Origin: Parietaria judaica
Lineage: Eukaryota; Streptophyta; Magnoliopsida; Rosales; Urticaceae
DNA: 64,000 nt
NCBI GenBank assembly: GCA_954871525.1
Contig: OX940862.1
Location: 39,858,232-39,922,231, forward strand
Reading direction: 5' to 3'
In this document: positions 25,033-36,499 of the stretch, piece by piece
Position numbering within the stretch: the stretch's first letter is position 1
Layout of the letters: every line of letters starts with the position of its first letter
The notes under the pieces: model-generated
What the model saw: only the letters and a program-made list of their open reading frames with translations
Database searches by the model: none
Told to the model about the DNA's origin: nothing
Translations under genes and position numbers: made by a program

Positions 25033-25720
25033 TAACCCAATAAAGCCAATTATATATATATATTTACTCTTTTAGAAAATATAAAAAATAATTTAATTAA
25101 ATTTATAATTTTTTCCAGTTAAAGACTTAAAGTTATAAACACAACATTTGATTGGTTATTTATCAACCTAGAAACTTTTTAGTTAGAGTGGAGTAGTTAT
25201 TCTCCTTTGGTTAGAATTACACATTAGTAAAGATCGTTGGATCTAGAAAGTGAAATTATAGTAAAGTTATTGAAAATAGATTATTATAAAAATAAATTAA
25301 TACTTAAGTTTAATTTTTTTTTTCAATTATTATCATGAAAAAAATAAACCATTGGCAATTAATTGCCAAGACTTAGTGAAATATAATCAACTTTCTCTTT
25401 GTTGGATGGGCGGCCACGCCGATCACGGCCGCCTACGCCCATAATCTTAAAAAAGATATTAGTAATATGAAAAAAATAAAAATAAAGACAGATTATAATT
25501 TTTTTTTATAAAAAAAAAATTATAAGAACAAACCACCCATTGCTTTTTAATTTTTATCAAGACACTCTTTTTATATATTCGGAATGACCAAATCATGCTT
25601 AGGGGTTTAAAACAGAGCGATACGAGAAAGCCAACCTCGGGTTTTGCCAATCTCAAGTAAAATTAGACATTTGAGCGAGCCTCCGCCCGAGCCCACCGGC
25701 TCGCAGTTTTAAGGGCTTAC
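25033..25720. other. AT-rich flank of the copia insertion
   Basis: AT-rich, with a short GC-rich patch around 25405-25440. A segment near 25349-25390 (CCATTGGCAATTAA ... GACTTAGTGAAATATAATCA) repeats one at 24648-24680 inside MITE no. 3. The last five bases, CTTAC, are the left copia target duplication. Confidence 0.5.
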
Positions 25721-26355
25721 TGTTGGTTATGCCCGAACCCGATATTGTATCTCTCGGGTTATCGGATATCGACCCGATAACCATAACCGACATTATGGGC
25801 CCACTCGGGCCCAAGTATTAATTATGATTCATATTAATTAATAATAGATTAATTAATCCATGAATGGGCTTTTAGAAAGCCCATTAATTGGGCTTTTAGA
25901 AAGCCCACTAGGTCATGACCATAGGGTATTATAAATACCACATCATGACTCATAATTAAACACACAAGATAAACCCTAGCCTCCTAGAATTCGAGCTCCC
26001 TCCCTAGTGAGTCGAATTTCGTGGCTTCCTCCCCGGTTCAATCAACGGTTGATCATCTAAATACCGACAGGGATCTAACCTATCCTCCGAGGTGTTTTCC
26101 GGTCTTCTAAGACGTTCCCGAGTGACGTGGTGGACGAAATAGAGGCGCAACACTTGAGGCGTTAAATCCTAAATTCGGCAAACTCCAGAATCAAAGGAAT
26201 CGGCAGTTATTCGGTACAGTTGGCAAAAGTACCGAAGTTTGGTAACGATCTCTAAACGATATCTTAATTCTCGTAATTATTCTAGATCTTTATTGTTCGA
26301 TGATATCCCGTGAATTCCGCCTCGGGATTGAGAAAAGTCATCGAAAAACCCAACA
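25721..26355 (+). repeat. 5' LTR of the copia element
   Basis: Begins TGTTGGTTATGCCCG and ends AAAAACCCAACA, with TGTTG/CAACA termini. A likely start region ATTATAAATACC lies near 25928-25939. The sequence is nearly identical to 33297-33931. Confidence 0.93.
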
Positions 26356-26356
26356 G

Positions 26357-26368
26357 TGGTATCAGAGC
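26357..26368 (+). other. Primer-binding site, initiator tRNA-Met type
   Basis: TGGTATCAGAGC starts two bases after the LTR, the classic plant copia primer-binding site complementary to the 3' end of initiator methionine tRNA. Confidence 0.92.
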
Positions 26369-26720
26369 CGGTCTAAGTAATTTTCGAAAATTAGATATGC
26401 TGACCGAAATAATTTTAGAAAATTTTTGGTGTGATTAGATTTTCAGTGGGATCGTTAGAAAATTAATTATGATTAATTTTGTGTGTTGTTCGGAATCCGA
26501 TTTAGAATCGGGATTGGATTTTATTTAATTTTAATGCGTATTATTAAATAAGAAAAGGGAAAAACAAACGACGGCACCACCACCGGAACCGGCGGCGATT
26601 TCACCGTCGCCGTCATGGTTCCGGGTGGCGCCGGCGTTTGTGGCTCCCATTCGATGGGAGCCAATGGGTGACGGCTAGGGTTTCAAAACCCTAGCCGAAA
26701 TAAAAAAAAAAATTAATCGT

Positions 26721-27000
26721 GTGGGCCTGATTGGATCAGGCCCACGGGCTGGGTTTCAACCCAGCCCAAATTTTAATTCGAGGTGGGCCTGATTGGATCA
26801 GGCCCACGGGCTGGGTTTTAACCCAGCCCCACTTCACCCAGCCCGGATCGCGATGATCCGGGCACACCCAACCCGGGTCTGACCCGGGTAACCGACCCGG
26901 GTTGGACCCGGGGCTTCGGCCCGGGTCTATCCTGACCCGGGCCCACACCGAAAAGACCCGGATCCGGGTCCTTCTTGACCCGGATCCTGGTCAAAAATAA
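26721..27000 (+). repeat. GC-rich hairpin repeats in the copia leader
   Basis: A 62-bp unit containing two nested palindromes (GGGCCTGATTGGATCAGGCCC-like and GGGCTGGGTTTCAACCCAGC-like) occurs at 26721 and again at 26783. It is followed by many GACCCGGGT repeats to about 27000. In RNA this would fold strongly. It lies in the untranslated leader between primer-binding site and gag; minus-strand ORFs here are artefacts of the repeats. Confidence 0.8.
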
Positions 27001-28350
27001 ATAATTCCGGGCAGGGCCATTCGGCCCTGCCCGGTCTGCCCCTATGTGACCGGGGTTGCCCGAGGGCAACCCGTACAAGCTCGGGTCTATCCCGAGCTCG
27101 TATCCCGGTATTTGATATTTAATTATATTTATGTTTAATTATTTTAAAATACGATTTAAAGTGTTTATTTTATTTTATTTATAATTATTATAAATATCTT
27201 TAAATATGAGTATTGAAAATCTAATATATGATATTAATTATTAATAAATATGATTTATTCAATATTATTATGAATCTTATGAAGTTTGTTTCCATTTATT
27301 GTTTAAGTTATTCGTTTATTGATTCACAAATTGTTTGTTCATAAATTTTATTTACAATCAATAATTCTTAATTAGATTAAGATAATAAATAATCTTTTAT
27401 TTATTATAGTAAAAGATAAGATCTAAACTTTAATGGAAATAAAAGATATATATATTATGATTAAAGATAGTTTATCTATAAGATAGTTATTTATCTTTTA
27501 TATTGTATTATGACAAAGCTTGATTAAAGATATCTTATCTATAAAGATAGTTATTTATCTTTTATTCATTTATAGAAAAGATAAATCATGAATGAAGATA
27601 TTTTGTATTTAAGTGATTTATTTATCTTTTATTTAAAGATAAAAGGGTTTGTCTTTAAAAATTTCATAATATATATATATATGTATACTTTCAGAATTAT
27701 ATTTAATTCGAAATAGAATATGTTTTACAAAATAGGATTATGTATTACATATTGATTGTCTTAATTCTTAGAACATTTTAATTAGTTAACTATGTTTAGT
27801 TTAAGACAAAAGTTAGGATCACCTAAAACCCCTCAATAAATATTAGGTATAATGTCTTCCACCGGCTGGGTCCTCGATCTAATTGAGAAAAGTTTTGAGT
27901 GTGTCTCTAACCCAAGGGAGTGCTCTTATACCCTCTTTTAGACGCGTAGGGCGACCTATACTGTCCGCCGATTCACCCCGTGGGTCTACCTAAACGAGTA
28001 CTCTAATTAGATTAGATATCGTAGACAATTCTTTTGAAATCGGTTAGAATGATAAATGAAAAATTGTTTTTCTTTTCTAAACGTCAGAGATAATATAGGA
28101 TATTAGAGCAATTGTTGACTTTCTCTGAGTGACTAATTAATGGAATTGATGAGGGTTACTTTTCCATTAACAAATCACGAAATATTATATAAAGTCCTTA
28201 TAATATATACTTTTTGTAACATCTTTGTTATAATAAATAATTTATAATTTACATGTTAATACTAGAATTAATATTGTGCTTGAATATTTTACTTTTAAAT
28301 TTGTAGAATATAATTATCTCTAACTCTGTCTGTCTATATATATATTAGAT

Positions 28351-29115
28351 ATGGACCCGTTGAATCTCATGGCTTCAGAAGCAGTGAAAGAATTCAAAGC
28401 TGCAGTGGAAAACAATCGTCTTGACGATTCCAACTACATGACCTAGTCAGAGGCATTCAAAAGAATGCTAAGGAACGACGATCTTGGTTTCATAGCCAAG
28501 GATTTGCCGCCTTCTATGCCTGACAGAGATACAGGCTCAAAAGAAGACTGGATTAGCTATCATCATTATACAATGAAGTCCATTCATGTTCACCGACTCA
28601 TTATGTCATCTGTGATGCCGATCATAAGACGTGAGATCGAGAACTTGAATGCACGTGATACTATCTTATACCTTGAGAAAACTTATGGGGATCGGAACCC
28701 CACAAGAAGGTACCAGCTGTTGTGGAAACTGTTTAATGTGAAGATGTCTATTAACAGTACCGTTAGAGAACATTACAACACGCTGATGAGCTATGCAGAC
28801 AGACTTCAACAATCTGGGTTCTGTGTCGGTATAGACATGAGAAGATTTTGCATACTCCAGTCTCTCATTCCAGAACTGCGAAAGACAGTTAACATCCTTA
28901 TAGAAGGAAACTGCAACTTTGACCACCTCGTCGATTTACTTGAAATTGGCGAAGAAAATATGAAGGCAGAAAGAAAAAGGAAATTGGAAGACATTGAAAC
29001 TATGAGAAAATCCAAGATGAGTAAAGACTCACCAGACAAAGTCTCTGAGACTATCGATGTCGAACCCTCAAGCTCAGGTATAAACGTTATAACCAAAATC
29101 TTAAAGATTCATTGA
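28351..29115 (+). pseudogene. copia gag with in-frame amber stop
   Basis: Starts ATG at 28351 (MDPLNLMASEAVKEF) and reads in one frame to 29115, interrupted by TAG at codon 32 (28444-28446). Downstream, DWISYHHYTMKSIHVHRLI, LYLEKTYGDRNPTRRYQLLW and FNVKMSINSTVREHYNTLM match the UBN2-type gag of plant copia elements. It ends in a lysine-rich stretch and lacks the CCHC zinc knuckle usual after this domain. A GAG-rich run encoding a string of glutamates follows past the stop (29170-29220). Gag would form the virus-like particle; this copy cannot make it without readthrough. Confidence 0.88.
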
Positions 29116-29531
29116 ATATGTAGTAATCTAGTTACTAACATGTGTTATTGAAATATTGTTTCTCACAAAGAAGAATCTGATAAAGAGGAAGAGGAAGAGG
29201 AAGAAGAAGAAGAAGAGGAGTAGAGACTCTGAAAACTTACAATGTCATGTTCGTGTAACAAGACATCCATGTTATCCGTCTTCTTTTACATCTTAAGTTT
29301 TAGTTTCAAGTGAATAATGATTGATTTATTTATTTTTAGACTTTCCATTAAGTTTGTTTTTGGAATAATATTTTGAATATTTTATTATCAATGATATTAA
29401 GTTTGTTAATATTAATGTGTTGATTTATGATAAGTCATAAATATTTAATTCTAAAGTGCATAATAAAACAATCTTTTAGTTCCAATAGTTCTGAAATTAT
29501 AGACATTCTTAAACGTCTATAAATTTTTGAT
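29116..29531 (+). other. AT-rich segment replacing the protease region of the copia element
   Basis: In an intact copia element gag is followed by a zinc knuckle, an aspartic protease with DSGA/DTGA and a GAG-pre-integrase domain. None is visible here; the 416 bp are AT-rich with stops in all frames. A possible donor (CAG/GTATAA at 29078) and acceptor (CACAAAG near 29166) could splice the end of gag, but this is only suggested by motif. Confidence 0.55.
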
Positions 29532-30176
29532 TTGTCAAAAGTGCATCACCTATATAAAGGAGGTTTCAGGTATTTCATCACCTTCACTGCTGACTTCAGT
29601 CGATACGGTTATGTATACTTAATGAAACACAAATCTGAATCGCTTGAAAAGTTCAAGCAGTTCAAGAATGAAGCTGAAAATCAGTTAGCAAGAAAAGTTA
29701 AAGCCATACGATCTGATCGAGGTGGCGAATACTTGAGCGATGATTTCAAAGCTTACCTCCGTGACATGGGAATCATTTCATCACTGACCCCTCCAGGTAC
29801 ACCCCAACTAAATGGTGTATCTGAGAGGAGAAATCGAACCTTGTTGGACATGGTTCGATCAATGATGAATAAAACTGACTTACCTGAGTCCCTATGGGGA
29901 CACGCACTTATGACAGCAGCTACCACACTGAACTGTGTGCCATCTAAGACGGTTCCTTCAACCCCATATGAGATATGGAAAGGAAGAATACCGGATTTGC
30001 ATTTCATGAGAATCTGGGGATGTGAGGCATATGTCAAGACTCTAATGTCTGACAAGCTCAGTCCCAAATCGGTTAAATGTAACTTTGTGGGATACCCAAC
30101 GGAAACTCCTGGGTATTACTTCTATCAAAAACACACAGGCAAAAATAATAGTTGCCAAAAACCGGTGTTTTCTTAG
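29532..30176 (+). pseudogene. copia integrase core
   Basis: Contains the rve integrase core: FITFTADFSRYGYVYLMKHK with the first catalytic Asp, KAIRSDRGGEYLSDDF with the second, and NGVSERRNRTLLDMVRSMM with the Glu. TPYEIWKGRIPDLHFMRIWG and PGYYFYQKHTGKN mark the C-terminal part. Its N-terminal zinc-binding HHCC segment is missing and the frame is lost near 30170, where the next ORF continues in another frame. It acts in nuclear insertion of cDNA in a living element. Confidence 0.9.
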
Positions 30177-31333
30177 AAGAAGATTTTCTCTCTAGAAAGT
30201 CTAGTGGGAGAAACATTGTTCTTAATGAAGAGCAAGAACCACAAGATACTCAAGAACAAGAAATGGACACAGAAGGTACTCACACATCGAGTTATGAACA
30301 TCGTGATCAGATCATGGTTGATAACCAAATAGAAAACGTTGTTCTAAACGAAGAAGTTGAAAATGAGATTGTCAATGAAGAACCTCAAGAAAATATAGTT
30401 CTATACGATGTGCCCATACAAGATGGGATTAGTGAGCAACCAGATTACACACTGACATCACGAAGATCAATTAGAGAGAGTCAACCTCCTCTTAAATTGA
30501 ACCTTCTTGTTTCAATAGAAGATGAAACTGTTCATGAAGACGATGGTGAAGAACCTGAATCTTATAACGAAGCAATGTCGGGAGATGACTCAGATAAATG
30601 GCTGGAAGCCATGAACTCTGAAATGGACTCCATGTATAGCAACGAAGTATGGGACCTCGTTGATGCTCCCAAAGGGTCCAAACTCATTGGTTGCAAATGG
30701 ATCTTCAAAAGGAAGATCGACATGGATGGCAAAATACAAACTTACAAAGGAATATTAGTCGCTAAAGGTTATCGACAAACTCATGGTATTGACTGTGATG
30801 AAACTTTCTCCCCTGTTGCCATGTTCAAGTCCATAAGAATCTTGCTAGCCATTGCAGCATTTCATGATTATGAAATCTGGCAAATGGACGTGAAGACCGC
30901 GTTTTTTAATGGTGTTCTAGAAGAGGATGTGTACATGACACAGCCTGAAGGTTTCATAGACCGCAAACATCCAAATAAGGTTTGCAAATTGAAAAGATCA
31001 ATTTATGGTCTTAAGCAAGCATCTCGAAGCTGGAATCGTCATTTTGATGAATCAATTACTGATTTTGGTTTTGTTACGAACAAAGACGATCCTTGTGTAT
31101 ATATCAAATCGAGTGGGAGCAAAATAGTTTTCCTGATTCTTTATGTAGATGACATACTGATAATAGGAAACGATACATCTGAACTCCAGACCGTGAAGGA
31201 GTGGTTGAGAAAATGTTTCTCAATGAAAGACTTAGGAGAAGCCGCCTATATACTAGGCGTAAAGATTCAAAGAAATAGAAATCAAAGAATCTTATCTCTA
31301 AGCCAAGGTACATATATTGACAAAATTGTTTAA
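30152..31333 (+). pseudogene. copia reverse transcriptase
   Basis: After an acidic linker (residues 25-140) the RVT_2 domain begins (WLEAMNSEMDSMYSNEVWDL, CKWIFKRKIDMDGKIQTYKG, VAKGYRQTHGIDCDETFSPV). It continues with QMDVKTAFFNGVLEEDVYM, SIYGLKQASRSW and LYVDDILIIGND, the YVDD catalytic motif. The frame ends at a TAA (31331-31333) after GTYIDKIV, where intact relatives read on into RNase H. The start overlaps the integrase ORF by 25 bp in another frame, marking the upstream frame break. The domain itself is well preserved. Confidence 0.92.
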
Positions 31334-31404
31334 AGGTTTAAAATGGACAAATCGGAAAAAGGTTTTACACCGATGACCCATAAGACATACTTAACCAAGA
31401 AGCA

Positions 31405-32118
31405 ATGTCCGGTTTCTTCAGAAAAATCGAAAGTATGGAGAAAATTCCATACGCTTCAGCTATTGGTTCAATAATGTATGCAATGATATGTACAAGACCA
31501 AATATAGCTTTTGCCTTAAGCATGACAAACAGATTTCAATCAAACCCTGGTTTTAACCATTGGACAGCCGTTAAGAATATCTTGCGTTATTTAAACAGAA
31601 CAAAAGATAGATGTTTGACATACGGTGGTGCAAAAGAATTAACTTTTGAAGGATATTCTGATGCAAGCTTCCAAACAGACAGGGATGATTTCAAATCTCA
31701 AACAGGATATGTATTCTGTGCAAATGGTGGTGCTGTCACGTGGAACAGCAGTAAACAAGCTACGGTAGCTGATTCAACCACAGAATCTGAGTACATCGCT
31801 GCATCTGATGCTGCAAAAGAGGCTGTATGGATCAAGAAATTTGTTTCTGATCTTGGTGTAGTTCCTAGCATTGGTGATCCTGTGAAGCTTTTCTGTGACA
31901 ACAACGGAGCTATAGCACAAGCCAAGGAACCAAGATCACACAAGAAAGCAAAGCATGTACTCAGAAAGTACCATCTGATCAGAGACATTGTTGATCGGAA
32001 GGACATAGAGATGAGGAGAGTAGACACTGAAGAAAATGTAGCAGATCCGATGACAAAATCTTTATCGAAAGAAAAGCATTTTCGTCATGCGGAAAGTATT
32101 GGGATAAAGAACCCATAA
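31405..32118 (+). pseudogene. copia RNase H
   Basis: Contains IPYASAIGSIMYAMICTRPN, then the RNase H core: EGYSDASFQTDRDDFKSQTG (catalytic Asp region), STTESEYIAASDAAKEAVW (Glu), LFCDNNGAIAQAKEPRSHKK and VLRKYHLIRDIVDRKDIEM, ending at a natural stop at 32118. It would be continuous with the upstream RT were it not for the stop at 31333 and about 70 bp of damaged sequence. It degrades the RNA template strand in an active element. Confidence 0.92.
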
Positions 32119-33285
32119 ATATTTGTTACGATTTTATTATCTGAACCTGATTTTGGATCGGGGACAAATTTTATGTAATTATTATCTTTCATTAAATTTG
32201 AAGCACATTATTATTTTCTTTAAAAGGCAAGTTTCATCATTTAAAAGTTAATATCAATATTTTATTCAAAACATTGATATCAAGCTAAACAAATGTAGTT
32301 CCTAAGATGTCTTCGAGACATTCTTGAATTTCCCCAGTCAAAGAAATCATTATGAAGAAACAAAGAGGGACTATCAATGATATTCATAATTGACTGGTAC
32401 ATGTTGTTAAGATAAAAGGAAGGGGTCCTTGATATCTGAGAGATATTCTTATACATGTAGGCACTAGTCGGAATGACTAGCAGTGCTGGAAGACTCGCAC
32501 TCTAAATATTCTCACATGGAAACAAAACCTTGGTACAAGGGGACACTGAGAAACTTAGAGATATGAAGAGACTCCAAAGTTTGAGAACATCATGAGTCCA
32601 TCACTGGGTAAGTTGCATACTTAGATTACAGCTCAACGCTTACCGTAATTGGAAAGTCATAACAGTTGTAGTTGGGCATGTGATAAACCTTGTAGGATGG
32701 AATGACGTTTCAAGAAAACATGCATCCCCCCATTCCTTTTGGGGCTATACACTCAGGGCCTTCTGAATAGTATAAGTAAAATGAAATCTGTGGCCACAGG
32801 CAAAACAAAAGAGTTTTTGTTTTGATGTTTCAATACTTATACCTGAATCAGAAATTAGATCAAGGCTTAACAGGTGTTCCAAACCATGATCTGTGCCTCA
32901 TCTAGAGATGTAAAAGGATGTCGAAGGAATCAGTCATATACCTTATTTTAATCGTAAAGAACCACATGGTTCACCTCGATTAATCTATAAAAGAGGATTT
33001 AAAGTTTTGTAGATTGGGGGAAGTTAAGTCTAGGTGGAGGCCACTTACTTCTTGCATACTCATATGAGTATGTGGCGAACACTACAGAATCCTACAGAGT
33101 CACACCGAACTCGCAACGGAAACGGAGTATGATGATTAAATTACAATGAAACAAACTTCACATGTAACTTTGATGAACCAGGCATGAGTAGCTGAGAGAA
33201 TGTACATCTAACCCAAGGCGGCATTCTCGAGTAATACTTTATGTGCAGTGCGTGCACGGAGATAGCCAATCCGGTGCGTTCGTGC
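32119..33285 (+). other. 3' non-coding segment of the copia element
   Basis: About 1.2 kb between RNase H and the polypurine tract. No ORF or second gene is evident; moderately AT-rich. It is long for a copia element and may hold transcription termination or packaging signals, but nothing specific can be named. Confidence 0.5.
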
Positions 33286-33296
33286 AAGTGGGAGAT
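33286..33296 (+). other. Polypurine tract of the copia element
   Basis: AAGTGGGAGAT immediately precedes the 3' LTR, the usual plant copia plus-strand primer site. Confidence 0.88.
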
Positions 33297-33931
33297 TTTT
33301 GGTTATGCCCGAACCCGATATTGTATCTCTCGGGTTATCGGATATCGACTCGATAACCATAACCGACATTATGGGCCCACTCGGGCCCAAGTATTAATTA
33401 TGATTCATATTAATTAATAATAGATTAATTAATCCATGAATGGGCTTTTAGAAAGCCCATTAATTGGGCTTTTAGAAAGCCCACTAGGTCATGACCATAG
33501 GGTATTATAAATACCACATCATGACTCATAATTAAACACACAAGATAAACCCTAGCCTCCTAGAATTTGAGCTCCCTCCCTAGTGAGTCGAATTTCGTGG
33601 CTTCCTCCCCGGTTCAATCAACAGTTGATCATCTAAATACCGACAAGGATCTAAGCTATCCTCCGATGTGTTTTCCGGTCTTCTAAGACGTTCCCGAGTG
33701 ACGTGGTGGACGAAATAGAGGCGCAACACTTGAGGCGTTAAATCCTAAATTCGGCAAACTCCAGAATCAAAGGAATCGGCAGTTATTCGGTACAGTTGGC
33801 AAAAGTACCGAAGTTTGGTAACGATCTCTAAACGATATCTTAATTCTCGTAATTATTCTAGATCTTTATTGTTCGATGATATCCCGTGAATTCCGCCTCG
33901 GGATTGAGAAAAGTCATCGAAAAACCCAACA
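33297..33931 (+). repeat. 3' LTR of the copia element
   Basis: 635 bp, aligned without gaps to 25721-26355. The terminal TGTTGG reads TTTTGG here, a mutation of the invariant TG; the other end is intact (CCCAACA). Other differences include CGACCC/CGACTC, TTCGAG/TTTGAG, CAACGG/CAACAG and CCGAGG/CCGATG. Confidence 0.92.
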
Positions 33932-34055
33932 CTTACGAGCCCGCGGGCATGAGACGTTATTGATTGCTCGGCTCGGCCCGCGTGTCAAGTGTCTTTTTTT
34001 TTTACTCAATGTTTTCTTTCTATATATATTTTAGTACCTCAATCAATACAAAACC

Positions 34056-34180
34056 AAATTTGTTTGGCTTAGTGGTAACACCACTACTCACCTCTCCTAG
34101 AGGTCACGGGTTCTTACGCTGAGTAAGAGTGCATTGTAACATTGACCGATAACGACACCTCATTCCAAAAAAAAAAAAAT
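34056..34180 (+). mobile_element. tRNA-derived SINE-like element
   Basis: Contains an A-box-like TGGCTTAGTGGTAAC (34064-34078) and a B-box-like GGGTTCTTAC (34108-34117) at tRNA spacing, ending in a 13-base A run before TACAAAG. A TACAAAA-like sequence precedes it and may be a degenerate target duplication. This is the layout of plant SINEs transcribed by RNA polymerase III. The B-box deviates from GGTTCGANTCC, so it is likely inactive. Confidence 0.6.
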
Positions 34181-34827
34181 ACAAAGAAAGTGGTATTTAG
34201 TGCAGAGGCAAAATTGCCCTTCAACATTTTTTGATGGGTTTTTTTTTTGGGGGGGTTTTATGGTTAAAGTACCAAGGTTATATGAATTAATTTAAGTAGA
34301 AAATGAAGATAAACGTGGATAAAGAATAATTATATTAAAATCATTAATGAAATTATATTGTTAGAGCTACAAGACAACGGAAAACAAAATTACAAACAAA
34401 AAACAATAAAAGATACACTTTTATGAGGGGTTAATGACGGCGAAAATACTTAAAGTTTGGTTAAAAAACTCCTCGTATACTCAAAGTATAAAAGTAGTGT
34501 CAAAAGTACTTAAAGTCGCATTTGGGGCGTTGACCACTCTAAATGCGACTTTAAATAAAGTTTTTATGAAAGTAAAAAAGAGACGATGGTTCATCGTAAC
34601 GTCTTTTTTAAAAAAAAAATCCATCAGTTGAGGGTTTTTTATTTGAAAACAAAATTTAGGAGCGAAGCCCGCACGAGTCTACATGTCCATTTTGAGCTCG
34701 AGTACGCCGGTGAGGACCTGGGCTGGGACCAGTCCGAGTTCTCCTGGGTAGAGAGCTTTGACGCCCTCTGTTTGACGGGCAGGGCCTTGCGGGCCGGTCT
34801 CAAGTTTACCCGGCCCCAAGTCTCAGC
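34181..34827. other. Mixed intergenic DNA
   Basis: AT-rich to about 34640, then GC-richer to 34827. ORFs 34434-34631 and 34586-35008 have no recognisable domain; the latter runs into the hAT-like element at 34828 and is not a real gene. Confidence 0.5.
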
Positions 34828-35673
34828 CAAGGTTCAACTTACCGATGTTACCGATAAACCGATTACCGTTTTCGACGGATTAATCGATAGCTTACCGATT
34901 AACCGACGGAAAACCTATAACACTGTAGCTTACCGATTACCGATACTTTTCGATGATTATCGACGGATTATCGATACTTTTCGATACTTTTTGACATCTA
35001 ACTTATAAAATATTTTGATAATATCATACCACAAAACATATGTTAAATTATTAAGTGTATAATTATAATATTAATATTAGTTGAAGTGTATAATATTAAA
35101 TGAATATACATATTAAGTGTATATGTATGTTAGGTGAAGTGTTAATATGTATGTTAAGTGTATAATATTATTTGAAGTGTGTAATATTAAGTTAAATTAT
35201 TAAGTGAAAGTGTATGTGTATGTTAAGTTGTGTGATATTAGTTGAATAGCAAAAAGTCCCACATTGATAGATGACAAGAGTTTGGTGATGTTTATTTACC
35301 AAATATTAGGGACAAGGGCTAGGGCCCTTTGGGTCATAGGATTTTGTGGATGGGGGAGGACTCACACAAATTACACCACCACACGCGCGCGCCGCCGCCG
35401 CCGTCCGTCCGGCCGGACGTGGCGAGGTGGGGTGGGGTGGGGTGCTCTTGTGCAAATATAAATATTTTTGCCGAATTTTTTTTTTACCGAAAAGTCCCTT
35501 TTTTTACACTAATTTTACCGAAAATCGGTTGGAAAAGGTTTTATCGAAAACCTCGAAAATCGTCGAAAAGTATATAAAAACGATAAGCATTACAACCGGC
35601 AACTTACCGGTAACTACCGAAAAGTCGAAAAATCGACGATTATCGACGATTATCGTCGAAAATTCCAACCATG
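34828..35673. mobile_element. Non-autonomous hAT element with perfect 8-bp duplication
   Basis: Starts CAAGGTTCAAC and ends TTCCAACCATG (reverse complement CATGGTTGGAA), flanked on both sides by GTCTCAGC (34820-34827 and 35674-35681). Both arms are filled with CCGATTACCGA/TATCGACGATTATCG-type repeats in opposite orientation; a GC-rich patch (35385-35445) lies within. The 8-bp duplication places it in hAT. It has no transposase. ORFs at 35264-35810 span its end and are not genes. Confidence 0.78.
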
Positions 35674-35681
35674 GTCTCAGC

Positions 35682-36499
35682 TCTAGTGGCCACTGGCCAA
35701 TGCTATTTTATTTCTTTAAAGAAGAAAAAATTGTAATCTTTATTTATCTCTACTCTAATCTCTATATCTGGTACGAATATAAGTTTACATTTAATCACCG
35801 GATTATTTAATGGATATCCCTAAAGATTGTCGTAATCAAAATGCGTAAAAGTCAAAGTAATTGATGTTGAAGAATATTTCAATGGGAAGCGTGATAAGTG
35901 ACGACAAACCCACACCCAAAAGTCGTGGACAATAAAATAATTGGAAAAATATATAATCTATTAGATGATAAATTAATTGGTACAAAATCTCTTCAGTTTT
36001 TAAAATTACTTTATTATATTTTTACTACACTATTTTACTTTTTCATATCAACATTAACTTAATAGAATTACCATATAAATCTCATTTTTTTTTATAAATA
36101 GTGTTTAGAATATAAATCTACTATATACTTAAATTTATATTTATTTGAGAGTTAGTTCTTCATTTTCATTATTTGTTAATTTTGTATGACAAATACCTTG
36201 ACATTTTTCAAATAAATACTTTTTTTTTTTATTGTTTTAGGATAACTTTATGATATTATCCATTAATGTCGTTGATAATTGAGTTAGTTATTTGTTATAT
36301 ATTTTTTATGAGCAGACAACAGTGTATTATATTATAAAAATTTAACTATAACAAAATGCATGAACTAAAAACATATCGAGATATTTCTTAGAATTGACTA
36401 TACTTGTTAGAAATAGTAATAATATTTATAGTAACAATATTAAAATAATCTTAACCAAAGCCTTTTTCTTACTTGCTTTGCTTTGAAGTATTTTTTTCT
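35682..36499. other. AT-rich intergenic DNA
   Basis: No gene, repeat array or paired transposon ends recognised; long poly-T runs near 36090 and 36222. Confidence 0.55.

Larger units (their letters stand above)
25721..33931 (+). mobile_element. Ty1/copia LTR retrotransposon, structurally complete, coding-dead
   Basis: 8.2-kb plus-strand element bounded by two 635-bp LTRs and a perfect CTTAC target duplication (25716-25720 and 33932-33936). Order is LTR, primer-binding site, about 2-kb leader, gag, integrase, reverse transcriptase, RNase H, about 1.2-kb 3' segment, polypurine tract, LTR. Integrase preceding reverse transcriptase is diagnostic of copia. I count about seven differences between the LTRs (roughly 1%), so the insertion is fairly young. 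Even so, gag has an internal stop, the protease/pre-integrase part is missing and pol has a frame break and a stop, so it cannot encode a complete machinery. If still mobile it would need proteins from a relative. Confidence 0.93.

Noticed and set aside
26736..27078. Minus ORFs rich in Pro/Gly/Arg in the copia leader
   Set aside because: They derive from GACCCGGGT and hairpin repeats.
34060..34120. Functional tRNA gene
   Set aside because: A- and B-box-like motifs are present, but no cloverleaf can be folded and an A tail follows, so it fits a SINE better.
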